Assembly: GCF_008831285.2 (NCBI RefSeq)
Contig: NC_045148.1
Coordinates: 22,721,183-22,785,182, forward strand
DNA: 64,000 nucleotides
Source: Nymphaea colorata
Taxonomy: Eukaryota > Streptophyta > Magnoliopsida > Nymphaeales > Nymphaeaceae
Direction of reading: 5' to 3'
Both the position numbers and the translations under genes were made by a program. The notes under the pieces are model-generated. The model saw only the letters and a program-made list of their open reading frames with translations, was not told the origin of the DNA and searched no databases. Below are positions 46,270 through 58,760 of this stretch, in pieces. Position 1 is the first letter of the stretch, and each line of letters opens with the position of its first letter.

Positions 46270-47040
46270 CAGCCTATTGCAAGGTTTTAAGTTCAAGCTA
46301 CTTATATTGATCTTGCCATGAAAGAAATTAAAGATGTGAAGGATGAATTGGTAAGAAGACGGACTTCTTTATTTTATAATGGACGTATCATAGGTGAAGA
46401 GGTATAAAACCCTTTTATGATGTCAGTTTTCCCCTTCTTCTGTTCTGTCTTAGTTACATATTATATAGTAGTGCAGAACCACATCTTTATGTCCCTCCTC
46501 TTCTATCTAACTTTTTAATCCTTATAGTGGATTTTTTTTTTTGTTTCTTGATCTAGTTTCAATAAATTGGGGAAAATTTTGTAACTTTTGAGTAAAAAAA
46601 TCCAAAAATTTAACTACTTTCATGGTCAAAGTGGTAATCTAGTGAACCCACTTTAAGTTGTCAGCCTACAGTAAGGTTCAACTTTTAATTACATAACCTA
46701 GTTTAACTTTTTATATAGGAGACTCTAGAAATACTCACCAGAAACCTTGAAATTTTGTTGCAAGGTCACTCTTTATGGAAGACATATAGGTAAATCTCGA
46801 GAGAAGATTGAGGAGGATATAAGGCATCGAAACTATTTCAGCCCAACGAGGCAGTTGAATATGGAATCATAGGCATGGTATGAGTTGATGACTTTATTTA
46901 TTGTAGAGAAATACCAGCTGAAAGGAAAACTCTTATTCAATTTTGTATGGGTACTCTGCAATGAAAGAGGGAGAGAGGATCGCAGTGTTGTTGCTAATCT
47001 AAGAAAACCCAACTTATATGAAGAAGTTGAATTTTCTTAG
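46270..47040 (+). pseudogene. CLPR4: Intron-containing ClpR4-like pseudogene (3' exons)
   Basis: Three successive exons of a plastid Clp protease non-catalytic subunit can be read. Exon a (46270-46350): QPIARF, stop, VQATYIDLAMKEIKDVKDEL, donor GTAAGA. Exon b (46765-46877): VTLYGRHIGKSREKIEEDI, NYFSP, then after a one-base loss NEAVEYGIIG, donor GTATGA. Exon c (46951-47040): CNERGREDRSVVANLRK, ending in TAG. These match the C-terminal region of ClpR/ClpP-type subunits, best ClpR4 as I recall it (GQATDVEIARKEI..., ...EAVEYGIIDKV..., NERG..DRGVV). ClpR proteins are part of the plastid ClpPR core. Defects: an in-frame stop in exon a, a frameshift in exon b, and the last intron's acceptor AG appears as GG. 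Introns are kept, so it arose by DNA duplication, not retroposition. Assignment to R4 rather than another ClpR is from memory. Confidence 0.72.
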
Positions 47041-48738
47041 TTAACTGTAATCGCTTTTAACTAATAAATGGATGGCATGTTATGATAGAAATCTTTTCAT
47101 TCTTGCTAAGAAATGTCAAAGTTGAATTCTCTTTATTAATTGTAATCATTTTGACTTTGTAGTTTAATAACATAGTATGATATCAGTTGAAAATTAGTCA
47201 TAGGCCATTACTCATCATTGTTTAGTACAATAATGTCAGTTACTCATTGTTATTTAGTACAATAATATCTAACAGTCTTGATTTGTATTTGCTTCCAAGT
47301 TCTGCAGTTAATAGCATGATGGCCTAATTTGAATGTTATTACATATTGATGTAGCAATTAAAGAAGTTCTGTTTTTGGAAGTACAAATATTTATGTGTTC
47401 CCGGTGATGGAAAATACATAGTAGAATTCATGCACCATTTGCTTGAAGAAGCTCGACACCACAAGGTCAACAATGATCGGAAAATGGATAGCTCTAATTT
47501 ATTGTTATGGTGCTCATACATTTTTCTGCTGAGCTTTCTTCCATTTCACTGCCCATGAAGAAAAATATATTGTGGATGTTCTCATATCCCCAATCTTAGC
47601 CTTTCCACTTTTTTTTTCAGTTACCACTTTGTTAGTCTTGTAAATTGTATTCGATGTTTTTAAAATATGACTATTCAGCCAAATCTCTACCAAATTTCAT
47701 CACATACACTAGTATTGAACTCTTTACATTCATCAAGATCTTTGGTGTGTTTATTTATTCCAAGTTAATGATTAATGAGTATTGGTATCCAATTTGGGTC
47801 TCCTATATCTACAGTTGCATTCTGTGTCAAAAACCATTATTGCTTGTTGTGTATTTTACTTTTTTCAAACTGTAACATGCATGCGCTTGAGATTTTGAGT
47901 GGCTTTTCTTCTTTAATCCACAAAGTGTTCATGTGAAGAGGGGAGTTTCTAGTGTATATTTTTTTCTTTGTGGCTTTTGTAGCTTTTATATGTGCTGCGG
48001 TCGTCTAGCCAGACTTAACAGATGGAAAAGGGGTTTCCTCAAACCATCGGCCGGATTCATCAGACAAAAAGGGTGTTTCCAGTGACGCCCTCCATTTATC
48101 GCTGTCTGTTGCTGCAAGCATGTACCTAACCTAAGCAAATAAGTCGGATAAATTTAAGAGACAAAAAGGGGATTTTGCAAAGGGGTGCTTTTCTTTGTCA
48201 AATGAAAATGATGTTTTGCCATCGTGAATCAGTTTATCAATGAAAACGAAGCTGTATTTAGATCGATCAGTAGCTTTTTGCTGCCTTTTGCCATTGAGTA
48301 GATGAGTCATTTAATAAAAAGTGGTTGTGAAACAAAAGAACTGAATGCACAATCTGTATTTAGAGGTGAAGGACACTATCTTGTTTTTGTCATGATGAAT
48401 GGCTAGGAGGCAGAAGGTTTATGGAAATGGTCGTATAAGATTTGTTTTCAGTCCCATCAAACACCTAAGGAAGTAGTAGTTGTGTTTTATTTGTGTACCC
48501 TGCATCAAACACAACATGAAATTGGAATAGGTAGAAAAAAGATTCCCTTCCACTGTATTCCAAAAGCCTTTGTTCAGTGGTCAACGCAGCGAATTTTGTA
48601 TTATCGATCGTTGACGTTTGGAATATTAATACTCAAATAGTTTGCTGTACCCAGCATTAATAAACATGCTGGGGGGTGCTTCTATTAGCATTATTAGACC
48701 TGCCGCCAATGAAGAACATTTTGAAGCATGAACTTCTA
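47041..48738. other. No gene recognised
   Basis: AT-rich, no long frames, no transposon termini identified. It may be the old downstream flank of the ClpR4-like relic. Confidence 0.5.
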
Positions 48739-49563
48739 GATGACATATACGCAGAAGGAAAGAAACAAGGGCGGCAAGTGTGATATAGCTCTCATCTTTG
48801 AAGGTATGCTTCATGCAAATTACCTCATATGTCCGCAATGCTGTTTCTACCTATATATATATTATGGCCCAAGTGAAAGGTAGGCGGTCATGAGTATGTG
48901 TCAATCCCTTCGTCTTGAACCTTGGAGGCCAAAGAGGGAAGAAGCCGTGGCTGCCTGCACCTCTAAGGTCTCGTTACTGAGGCGGCCAGCTTCTTTTAGT
49001 TGTTTCTCTATCTTACGGTCTGAAGGCAGGGGCAGAGGCAGGTGTAGGACTGTTTGGTGCATATTTATATTTATGGAATAATTATATAGTGTTTTGTTTG
49101 GTTCAAAATTTAAAGTATTACTACCCTTCAGCGAAGGAACTTTTGGAAATTAAAGAAAAAAGTTCTTACAACCATTAATTGTATTGGGCATAATTGTATT
49201 GGGCACGGTTATGTCATTCACAAAAGAAAAATAAGCCAGCGCAGTCACAGTCTTCCAAATGAAATAGAAATGTATATTGCTTCCTTCTAATTAATGCTTT
49301 ACTTTATCGTTGTTGCCATTTTCTTTTAGCTAATTATCTCCTTTCTTTCAGTCCAGTTGTACAAACAACCACAGAATCACGGTCTTTCACTTGTTAAAGG
49401 TTGTTAATGTCATGTTGTATTTTGGTCCTAAAATGTTTGTTCTTTCTTGTTTTGTAATTACTTTGTTTAGAAGAGTACTCTAATCTATTAAATAAGACAA
49501 CTGATAAGAAAATTACGTTCGCCTAATTCATCGTAATTGAAAATATATGAATCCATACTGCCT
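48739..49563 (-). repeat. Block B, middle copy
   Basis: Inverted relative to 15075-16622: starts AGATGACATATACGCAGAAGG and ends GAATCCATACTGCC. It lacks the segment equivalent to 15470-16230. Between it and block X lies only about 70 bp. Confidence 0.82.
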
Positions 49564-49634
49564 ATATGTGAGTAGAGAGAGAAATAAGGTTTGATGATGT
49601 ATATATTGAATTAAGTAGGACCACAATACCAGCC

Positions 49635-49808
49635 TAGGCGTGCTCGACCTGCCCGTTTTCTTCTTTTTTTCTACCAGGCCGGCCCTTAGGTTTGATAGCG
49701 GAATGAACTCTACAATATACATTGACTTTCTTTTGGCATAAGCAAATCATTCACATCAAAACCACCCCCACACATTTTTAAATTGCAACGTTGTCAGGGA
49801 GAGAGAGA

Positions 49809-49847
<39 letters not shown>

Positions 49848-50565
49848 TGTGTGTGTTGTGTGTGTGAGAGAGAGAGAGAGAGAAATAAAAATTAACATTA
49901 ACATTAACATAAGTCCAACAAAAAGTTGAATCAGAACAAGTGATTACATCTAAAGATTAGCTCTTAATTTTTTTAAGAAGTTGGAGGTACCACCATTTCC
50001 CCATAGGTTACTGGAAATTAACTATACATCTTACAAAATAGATGATGTCACGCGCTAAACTAAGAGAGTCTCATTCCTATAAATAATATCGTTTCTGGAG
50101 TTCCAAATGCCCCATATGTAAACAGTCGTTCTCTAAATGGTACACCATTTCTTTTTGTTTCTCACTCTAACTGGTCCATGGATCAGGTTCCGAATGGTAG
50201 ATATGTTTGTGACTTCAATATGAGGCATAGACCAGGTAAGCGCATAAAGATCTTGAGACACTCGACAAAACCACATCAGGTGAGTGGTAGACCTCGGCAC
50301 AATAACATAAAGGACACTTGCTCGCAAGGTGAAAACCAGATCTTGTGACGTTATTTTGAGTCTAAATGTGGTCCTATAGAATAAACCATGCAAGAATTTT
50401 GGATCGTCGAGTAGGACCCCCAGCCCAAAGGAGGTTATGAGGAAACCAGTTGACACCAGTTGGTTGAAGCAAGCTATACGCACGATGTACATAGAAACAC
50501 CCTTCGCCATCTCGTGCCCATGAAAAAAGATGCTCTATGAAATAAATCCATCTTGGAAGGGTGAG
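49635..50565 (-). repeat. Block X, copy 2, with LINE 3' fragment
   Basis: Same orientation as 25152-25985. A minus-strand frame of 125 codons (50510-50133) covers the zf-RVT-like LINE C-terminus in a shifted frame. A compound GA/GT microsatellite lies at 49799-49882. Confidence 0.75.
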
Positions 50566-51938
50566 AGGGGGAGAGAGTCAAGTCTTTCGAAAAATAAACC
50601 TATATGCGAAAGTATGACTATAATTATACCTGCATTCACATCGAAGCCACCCTGAATTTTTCAGTGGTTCTTGATGCATTTTTTAGTGGTTGTGCACTGA
50701 TCACATCTGCCAACATTTTATATATATTTTTTTTACATCTGTCAACCATTCAATAGTATAAACTATCTCTGATTATTTCAATAAAAGAGTATTTTGATTA
50801 TTGCAAACCCTTGGCATGGTGTCTTGTGTTAGGACTTTACATATGATGTGTTCTGAAAGTGATCAAACGTTTGTAATTTAATTTTGATTGTTTAGTTGTC
50901 TCGGCAACACACATGCATTTAATTAGTCAGGTTTTAGAAATAATTGCTCAAAACACTGGTTTCGATCAGATGGTTTTGTATATCTATTGGTTGAACTTTT
51001 TTTTTGTCCCATGGCATACTCCGTTCGTCGACTTTTCTCCCTCGTATGAAGTCAAAAAACTTTAACATATAATTTTTTTGTGTTTGGATCGTTCCCTCAG
51101 AGGATTAATATTTCATATTCACAAGAATGCATTCGTAGGTTGTTTTGGTGGCAAAACTCATTTTTTGAGGTAAAAAGCGATTCTCCCTTCTAAGACACTG
51201 TTTCGTAAGAATGATAAGAAGTGCAAGTTTTATGAAAAATTAATTTTTGTAAGAAAATATTTTACCTAAATTAATTTAAAATAAAAAACTGTTATCATTC
51301 TATATCCAAACATACAAATCTGTTTTGCAAAACTAATTAAAAAATAATTTTAAAAAAACTACTTTTCATAAAACGTTTTTTTGTGGTGGACCGTTAAAAC
51401 GCTAGCACATCTTAGACTGAATGTACTGAAATATTTCCACAATCTTTCACAAAATTATACAAAGTGGCCCGATTCTTGGGAATATAGTAAATCACTAGTC
51501 GACTCTTAAAGATCAAGAAACGTGCACTCAACTTTTGGGATAAATCTCAATGTGTAGCTTCGGCATGGAAGTCACTAAAATTATAGGGAATAATTTACAC
51601 AAATGCCCTTTTATTGAAAATTATCCATTTTATTTTTCTCTTCCTTTGTAGATAATTTAGATTGAGATGAGTAATTTTGTAAATTATCCCTTTACTTTAA
51701 TGGCTTCTGATCTTCCATAGGCCCATTGATACATAAGTCACTGATCTTCCATAGGCCCATTCAGTGTCACGACAAATTCAATACTTGGGAGACAATACCC
51801 TTGGAGTCCACGCTTTACCTTTTCCCCTTTAGGAATTAGGACTATCTCAAACACTTGAGTGCTCGACCTTGTCTATTACAGTGTAATCCTTTGCAGCTTT
51901 AGTAATTTTCATGGAAATCGGATTGAAGAACACTTTCA
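50565..51938 (-). repeat. Block A, third copy (truncated)
   Basis: Matches 25985-27418 in the same orientation, then homology stops at about 51938 (CATGGAAATCGGATTGAAG). The part of block A holding the hAT MITE is not included. Confidence 0.82.
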
Positions 51939-52239
51939 AAAATTTTCCGTCGAATGGTTTTTCCTTCTCGAAGTAACACCATTACACCAAATGGGCTAGA
52001 ACATCAACTTTTTTGCTCTAAAGCATAGAAAATTAATAAGCATCAAGTAGCATATGAAGTCTTTATTTTATGAAATAGAGGTGGCCCCACGCTGCCAGCC
52101 TAGAAAATGAAAGGCCATAAGGGCTACATAGTTGGCCACTTTCACTGGATTTTAAGAAAATGAAAGGCCACAGTCCTTGTTCATGACTTTTAAAACTGTA
52201 TGCTGAACAAATATGCTATAAAGGCTTAATTCTCCACCC
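51939..52239. other. Unassigned linker
   Basis: Contains two AAAATGAAAGGCCA phrases (52105 and 52157). No gene or transposon identified. Confidence 0.4.
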
Positions 52240-52955
52240 TCTCGCCTGCGACTCCCCCTCTCACTCGTGGAGACATCCACCAGGCTCCCCTCCTATGGTG
52301 CTCGTCCGGATAGTGTTGAGAAGCACCGAGATGAGGCACCCCGTCCCTGACCTCTCACGATGAACATTGGTCCCTCTCCCTCTCTCATATGCATTCCCTC
52401 CTCTCCTGCCCTTCAGCGTTGCCCGTGGCTGCTGGCCAGGTTAATCGACTCCTCCTCCAGCCACTTCTTCTCCCGAATCCACTCTGCCTGCTTCACTACC
52501 AACTCCTCCCTTCGGCGGTTTGCTCCTCCTCCCTCTTCTTCCTCAAAAGCTTCTGCTTGCAGCACTGTGTTTCCTACTTTTTGCTCTGTTGTGCCCTCTC
52601 CATGCTGGGCAACAGTTTGATGAAATGCTCGTTACAGCTTGTGCTATCCACTTCTTCTTTTGGATCATTTTCATAGCTGTCTAGTCCTCTTTCGGAGCCT
52701 TGCTCTCACGTCACGCTAAGTGGCGTCTCATCGGCCTGCGGGGCCGTGCTGAGCTTAGGCTTTGAGAGGGTTCAAACGTAGTTGCTTGGCTTCATTGTTT
52801 TTCTTGCCAGCCTTTTTGTTCTTGCCCGGGGTTGGTCTTATGACGACCCTCCCTCCTCCTTTGCCTTTGCGATCAACACATGGAGCTTGGGTTGGTGGTC
52901 CCAGTCTTTGTGGGATCAGGCCGGGTAACCCCCTTCCCCTTAATCGTTTGTTTTT
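52240..52955 (+). repeat. LINE 5' leader-like unit, isolated copy
   Basis: Matches 53482-54158 (same strand), the GC- and CT-rich 5' end of the LINE, apart from an extra segment of about 39 bp near 52388-52426. It ends CCTTAATCGTTTG then TTTTTAAAAGAAACAG. Open frames here are by-products of the CT-rich composition and differ between copies. Confidence 0.7.
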
Positions 52956-53363
52956 AAAAGAAACAGAACATATTGAGAAAATTAAGATGGATGGTGTACA
53001 AAGATAAATGAATCTTCTTTCTAGGAACACATACTTTCTTCAGCTGAGTTGTGATGGCAATGGCGTCAATTAATAAACAAACGATTGTCAAAGAGATCAG
53101 CAACTTTACGAAGGACTGACCGGTGCTATTTTCTTAGAGATGCTTATATACAATTTATAACTTGATGGTGGATGATTTTGAGATGTTTTAATCTTCACAA
53201 CTACATTTGTAAGTTGTAAATAATTTTATGATGACATTTTAAGACAACCTTCACAAGAAATGACATGTAATTTAACTAGCATATAGCCTAAAAGTCGGAC
53301 TTGTTTTTTTGTTCATTTTTCCTTCTATATTTTTGTTAATCCAAAATCTCATGCATAGAGTGT

Positions 53364-53365
<2 letters not shown>

Positions 53366-53400
<35 letters not shown>
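53366..53400. repeat. CT microsatellite
   Basis: Pure CT run ending in a C tract, about 80 bp before the repeated LINE leader begins. Confidence 0.95.
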
Positions 53401-55693
53401 CCCCCTTCTCATTTTCTTCTTATTGCTCTCTCTCCCTCTCTCTATCGCTCGCTCTGGGTGGTTCTCTCTCAGGGCCTTGTTCTACTCTCTCACCTGCGAC
53501 TCCCCCTCTCACTCGTGGTGTCATCCACCAGGCTCCCTTCCTATGGTGCTCGTCCGGATAGTGTTGAGGAGCACCGAGATGAGGCACCCTGTCCCCGACC
53601 TCTCACGACGAACATTGATCCCTCTCCCTCTCTCAGCTGCTGGCCAGGTTATCACCTCCTCCTCCAGCCGCGTCTTCTCCCAAATCCACTCCACCTGCTT
53701 CACTACCAGCTCCTTCCTTGGGCGGTTTGCTCCTCTTCCCTCTCGTTACTCAACCGCTTCTGCTTGCAGCACTGTGTTTCCTTCTTTTTGCTCTGTTGTG
53801 CCCTCTCCTTGCTCGGCAACAGTTTGATGAAATGCACGTTACAGCTTGTGCTATCCACTTCTTCTTTTGGATCGTTTTCATAGCTGTCCAGTCCTCTTTC
53901 AGTGCCTTGCTCGCACGTCACGCTAAGAGGCATCTCACCGGCCTGCGGGGCCGTGCTGAGCTTAGGCTTTGAGAGGGTCCAAACGCAACTGCTTGGCTTC
54001 ATTGTTTTTCTTGCCGGCCTTTTTGTTCTTGCCCGGGGTTGGTCATATGGCCACCCTCCCTCATCCTTTGCCTTTGCGATCACCACATGGAGCTTGGGTT
54101 GGTGGTCCGAGTCTTTGTGGGATGAGACCGGGTAACACCCTTCCCCTTAATCGTTTGTTTTGTCGTGTTGTAGTCAATTTTCTTTCCTTGCCTAAAGGGG
54201 TCTGTCAGGCTATGGCGTTGTCATTTTGTCAGCTCGCTTCTGTTGCAGGACGCTCGCAGCGTCCTCCAGGCATTCCTATCAATTGCGCGCTATTTGTTTC
54301 TCCTTTTGCAAATGGCTGACTATTCCTTGCAGCTGAGACTTCCCAAGGTGGTCTCCGTTGGTAGGCCGGCTCCCTGACCTTGGTGTGTCCCCTCTTCCCA
54401 TCGTGCTTCCAGGCTACGTCGCCTTCTTCGGTCTGTCGCTTCTATCCTTGTCTGATGGGGCCATTGGTGGTGTCAGAGGTGTAATACCTTGAATGGCCGC
54501 CAGGCTGCCACATGTTCTTGATATCGTATTCCTGCTAGTCAGAATGACCGATGACTTTTCGGTCGACTACATGGCTTTGCGGCTGTCGCTTCCGCCTTTT
54601 GGGTCTAGGTTCCTCTACCAGCTGCTTCTTAGTCGCCTGCTTCGGATGCTAGCTCTATCTCCTTTGACTCTATCAGACTTCCTTGGCCTGGGCCTACTTG
54701 TTTTGAAACACGGGGTTTGCCTTTCTCGGTAGCGGTCCCGTGGGTCTTCAGCCTAGGTGGTCTGCTGCACAAGTTTTCTTCGCTTGTCGAGCTCTCGCCA
54801 CCTCAGCTCCCGCCTTTGCTTCCCTCACCGCTGAAGGTGGCCTTGCCTACTCGGTCGTGCCCTGCCTTCTCTTCGCCGTGCTCCCCTGAGGTGCTGCTTG
54901 TTGCTCTATCTGATCGTGGCATCATCCGGTCCTTTGCATCGTCACAGTCAACTGCCCTGCCGTCAGCAGGGGGTCACCCCCTTGAGGTAACTGTTGTTGC
55001 TTGCTCTTTCTCGACTATGACCTCCGTTGCTTTGACCTCTATCGATTCGTCTCCCATAGTCAGTCCATCTCCATTTGTTGCATGTTCCTTGCTCCGTACC
55101 CTTGTTATCGGCCCCCCTTTGCCTCCCCCACCATCTAGGACCACCTCCTTTGCCCACCTGCCCGGTTTTCTTCTGTTTCCATTGACAGTTGCATTGGCAC
55201 CAGCTTGCCTTCCCTGCGTGTACTACTCCCCGCACTCTGTTGCAGTGTTCTCGCAACCCCACCTGCTTGCCCCTTCCCCCTATTAGCCCTGCCATCCCCC
55301 ACATCTCTTGTGTTGATGCTATTTCCCCCACCCTGCGTATTGATTCTGCGTCCATTGCTACTCCTTCGTCTTCTGCTCAGTTGCTTGGTCCCACCAACGG
55401 ACCTTCTGTTTGCCCGCTCTTGCCCGATAGGTTGCCACTTGCTTCTCCCTTGTTAGATGCTGAGCTAGGCATTTCCCTTTCGGATGCGCTTGCCTCTCTT
55501 AATGTCACGCTTCCTCAGGAGTAGCTTGATTTCCTTCATTCTTCATTTGTTGCCGCTATTGCACCAGCCTCCCACTCCAACCTTACTCGGTTGCGGTGGG
55601 AATTGCGTAGGATTGGGGCTTCTACGGCCTCCATCCTCCCTCTCGGTACTGCTAGAGTGGCTAGATGTACGCCCCTTCGCATGGTTTCTTCAT

Positions 55694-56360
55694 GAGGGTT
55701 GTGTGTTAGAACGTGCGGGGCTTGGGAGCCCGTTATCGGCATAGGTATCTCTCTTCTTTGGTGCGTCAGCATGGACCTTCCTTGCTTATCGTGGTTGACA
55801 CCAAATTGTCTATGATTTCTCATGCCTGTGTTTGTACTTTGTTGCGTCAACCGTCCTTTGGGTTTCTTCCGGCTAATGGTGCCCCTAGGGGCATCCTGCT
55901 GGCCTAGTCTCCTCCTCTTACGAGGGAAGTGGTGCATGTCGGTTATTACTCTATCTCAGTCATTCTCAATGGTCTTTGGCTCATTGGCCCGGTCTTAGTT
56001 ACTACGGTCTATGGCCCTTGAGTGACCAACTATGGGATGAGCTACATCATGCTTGTTAGCTTGTTTCCTCGCCTTGGCTTTTGGCAGGAGACTTCAATTG
56101 TTTGCTTAGCCCTGACGACTCTTGATCTCCTGTCCCTTCTGGTCCATCTATGTCGGCTTTTCACTCCTTCGTTCTTAAGTTCGGTCTTTTTGACGTGTCT
56201 CTGAGTAATGGCAAGTTTACTTGGTCCAACAATAGGAATCCTCTCATTCTCCGTAGGTTGGACCAGGTATTCCTCTTGCCTTAGTTGTTCTCTCGTTTTC
56301 TTTCATCCTCTTTGGTTCCTTGGCCGAGACACTTGTTTGATCATGCTCCACTACTCCTTT
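55694..56360 (+). pseudogene. LINE ORF2 endonuclease domain
   Basis: Starts MRVVC-stop-NVRGLG, where plant L1 ORF2 begins with a WNVRGLG motif, so the Trp codon TGG has become TAG. Further on are VVDTK (metal-binding position normally ExK-like), AGDFN near 56090, KFTWSNNRNPLILRRLDQV near 56213-56270, and FDHAPLLLS near 56337, where the catalytic His motif is usually SDHxP. Several in-frame stops. Confidence 0.85.
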
Positions 56361-57139
56361 CCTTTATTCGGGGTAGGGTTGGTACTAGACGTGCCAGGTT
56401 TCATTTTGAGCTTTGGTGGCTCCGAAATGAGTCCTTTGTCGCTGCCATCCCTAAATGGTGGGCTTGCACCATCAATGGTAGGTGGGCTGCTTTCAGGCTC
56501 TCGCGGAAGTTGCACTCCATCTGGAGGGTGGTTTTTGCCTGGAAGCACATTTTCTGCAGTGGCAAGTTTTCTGAGGTGACCAGTTGGGATGAGGAGATTT
56601 TATCCCTCCAGTCTTTTGATAATATTTCTACGAATCAGTCTTCCCGCCTCCTTTGTCTCAAGTGTCTGGCTCAGGAGTGGTGGATTAGGGAGTCCATCCA
56701 CTGACAGCAGCGTTCTAGGCTGGGTTGGCTTTTGTATGGAGAACAGAATTCTAGATTCTTCCACTTGGCTACACCTTGAAGGTGCCGTCAAACGTTGCTC
56801 CAGTCCATGGTTATTGGCCATAGGGTTTTTCTTAGTGATGACATTCTCCCGGCTTTGACTGCCCATTTTCGTGATTTCTATTCTAAGCATCTTTGCATTT
56901 GTGCCCTGCTTCCATAATTTCACCTCTCCTCCCTCTCTGTCTCCTGTGCGATCTCTCTTGAGCGGCCCTTCCTACACCAAGAAATCAAGAATGTTGTCTG
57001 GGCCCTCAGCTCTGGTAAGGTGCCTCGCATTGAAGGTTTCCCTGTTGAATTTTTTTGCACCTTTTGAGAGGCTTGTAGCACTGATGTGTTTACGTTTTGT
57101 GATGAATTTGCTTCCAACTCCATTTTTCATAAGGAATTT

Positions 57140-57780
57140 AATCACGTCATCTGCGTCTTGGTGCCTAAGCATCCTAACCCTACAGACATCAGCCACTTTC
57201 GCCCGATCTCCATCTTAGGCACACCACCTTACATGATTATTGCTAAATTGCTTTCTTTGTAGCTTCCGCCTGTTATGTCTTCTATCATTAACCCCTTCCA
57301 TGTTGCATTCATCAAGGGTCGACGTTTGCAGGACACGATTGTCCTGGCCAATGAAGTTGTTCACTCTCTATACTGTCTACGTCTTCCTTCCTTCATACTT
57401 AAGTTGGACATCTCTAAGGCCTTTGATTCGGTTAGTTGGGAGTTCCTTTCAGACCTGCTCATACACCTTGCTTTTGGTCCATCATCTTTGCAGTGGATCC
57501 TTTCGCTTGTCACTGGGCCCAGCTTGCAGTCTCCTTCAATGGGATGTGTGGTGATTTCTTCTGTCTCGATCGTATCCTCTGTCAGGGTTGCCCGTTGTCC
57601 CCTTTTCTTTTCAACTTAGTTGTCGAGTGCTTTTCTACATTATTTCATCATGCTGCGGTCGTTGGCTTTCTCACACCATATTCACTCCCCCACTTACAGG
57701 CCTTCTCCACCCTTCAATATGCTGACAACTTTCTCCTGTTTGGCACTGCTTTCCGCTATAGAGCTCATCCTTCAGGTTTT
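57140..57780 (+). pseudogene. LINE reverse transcriptase domain
   Basis: Reads ...CVLVPKHPNPTDISHFRPIS, then HVAFIKGRRLQDTIVLANE, LKLDISKAFDSVSWEFLSDL, CQGCPLSPFLFNLV and LQYADNFLLFG. These are the ordered LINE RT motifs. The catalytic YADD/FADD is YADN. It retains about 76 bp (57458-57533) that the left-arm copy lacks. Frameshifts separate the motifs. Confidence 0.88.
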
Positions 57781-58589
57781 TGAGATCATCTCGGGTCTTT
57801 CTATTAATTCCTCTGAAGACCACCTTTCTCTCATTCACGTGGATCCAGCCACGATGCTTCTTGCGAAAGCTTGCTTTGGGTGTAAGGTTGATGGCTTACA
57901 TATGGACTACTTAGGTCTTCAGACTATGTTGGCGCCTCCTGCTCCCTCCTTTTGTAATTTAGTAGAGCAGAAGCATGTGAATCACCTTCAGTGTTGATAG
58001 AAAAAGTTGTTTTATCTCCCTGGTCTTATTACTCTTACTAAACATTGCCTTTCGTTGGTCCCCCTCCATGCACTGGCGGTCTTTTGACCTCCTGTGGCTG
58101 TTCTGATAAGGTTTGACATGATTATTCGTAGATTTATCTGGGACGGTGATCGACCTTCAGATTGGCTTGCACGTTGGAATATGGTTGCCCTTCCACGTAT
58201 TCTTGGGGGTGTTGGGGTTACCAACCTTAGTCCGACATGTGAGTCCTTCCTGTGTTCTTGATGGTGGCGTCTCGCAACTGAGCATTCTCCAATCACCCTA
58301 TTCATTTGTTTCAAATTTGACCTCTCTTCCCCTAGTGTTTGGAATGGTTTCATCTCCCACACCTATCCCTCCCACTTTTGGTGCGACCTGGTTTTTGCCC
58401 TTCGCCTTTTCCTTCGGCTTGCTGACCTCCCTTCTGTTGTACCCCCATCTTGGCCTCTTTCACCTTTCCAGGGATTCACTTTTTCTTCTTGCTACCAGGT
58501 CTCTTTTGGTTCTTCCGTTGCATTGCTCTCACCCCCTGTCCCTTTGGTCCCCAGGCCCTTCTCCTCATGCCATTACTTTTGTCTGGCTT

Positions 58590-58760
58590 CTTCTTGCTGG
58601 CCACATCAACACTTTTGACCACTTACATCGCCTGGACATCAGTTTAGCTAACCAGTGTCCCCTTTGTCTCACCACGGTTGAGTCTTGGGTCCACCTTTTT
58701 ACTACTTGCCATTTCTTTGTTAGTGTTTTTGCCTCTGCATGGCCTTCCCATGTTAGTAGC
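58590..58760 (+). pseudogene. LINE zf-RVT domain
   Basis: Reads HINTFDHLHRLDISLANQC, PLCLTTVESWVHLFTTCHFF: the CxxC...H...C arrangement of the zinc-binding region found after plant LINE reverse transcriptases. Confidence 0.8.

Noticed and set aside
53309-53883. Open frames of 141-172 codons over the CT-rich LINE leader
   Set aside because: They result from CT-repeat and GC-rich composition (Ser/Leu/Pro strings), overlap in two frames, and are not conserved with the duplicate at 52240.
25052-56314. Spacer as cargo of a giant self-synthesising or Helitron-type transposon with 8-kb terminal repeats
   Set aside because: No DNA polymerase B, integrase of Polinton type, Rep-helicase or other mobility gene found; contents are nested common retroelements, and arm ends show no target duplication that I can see.
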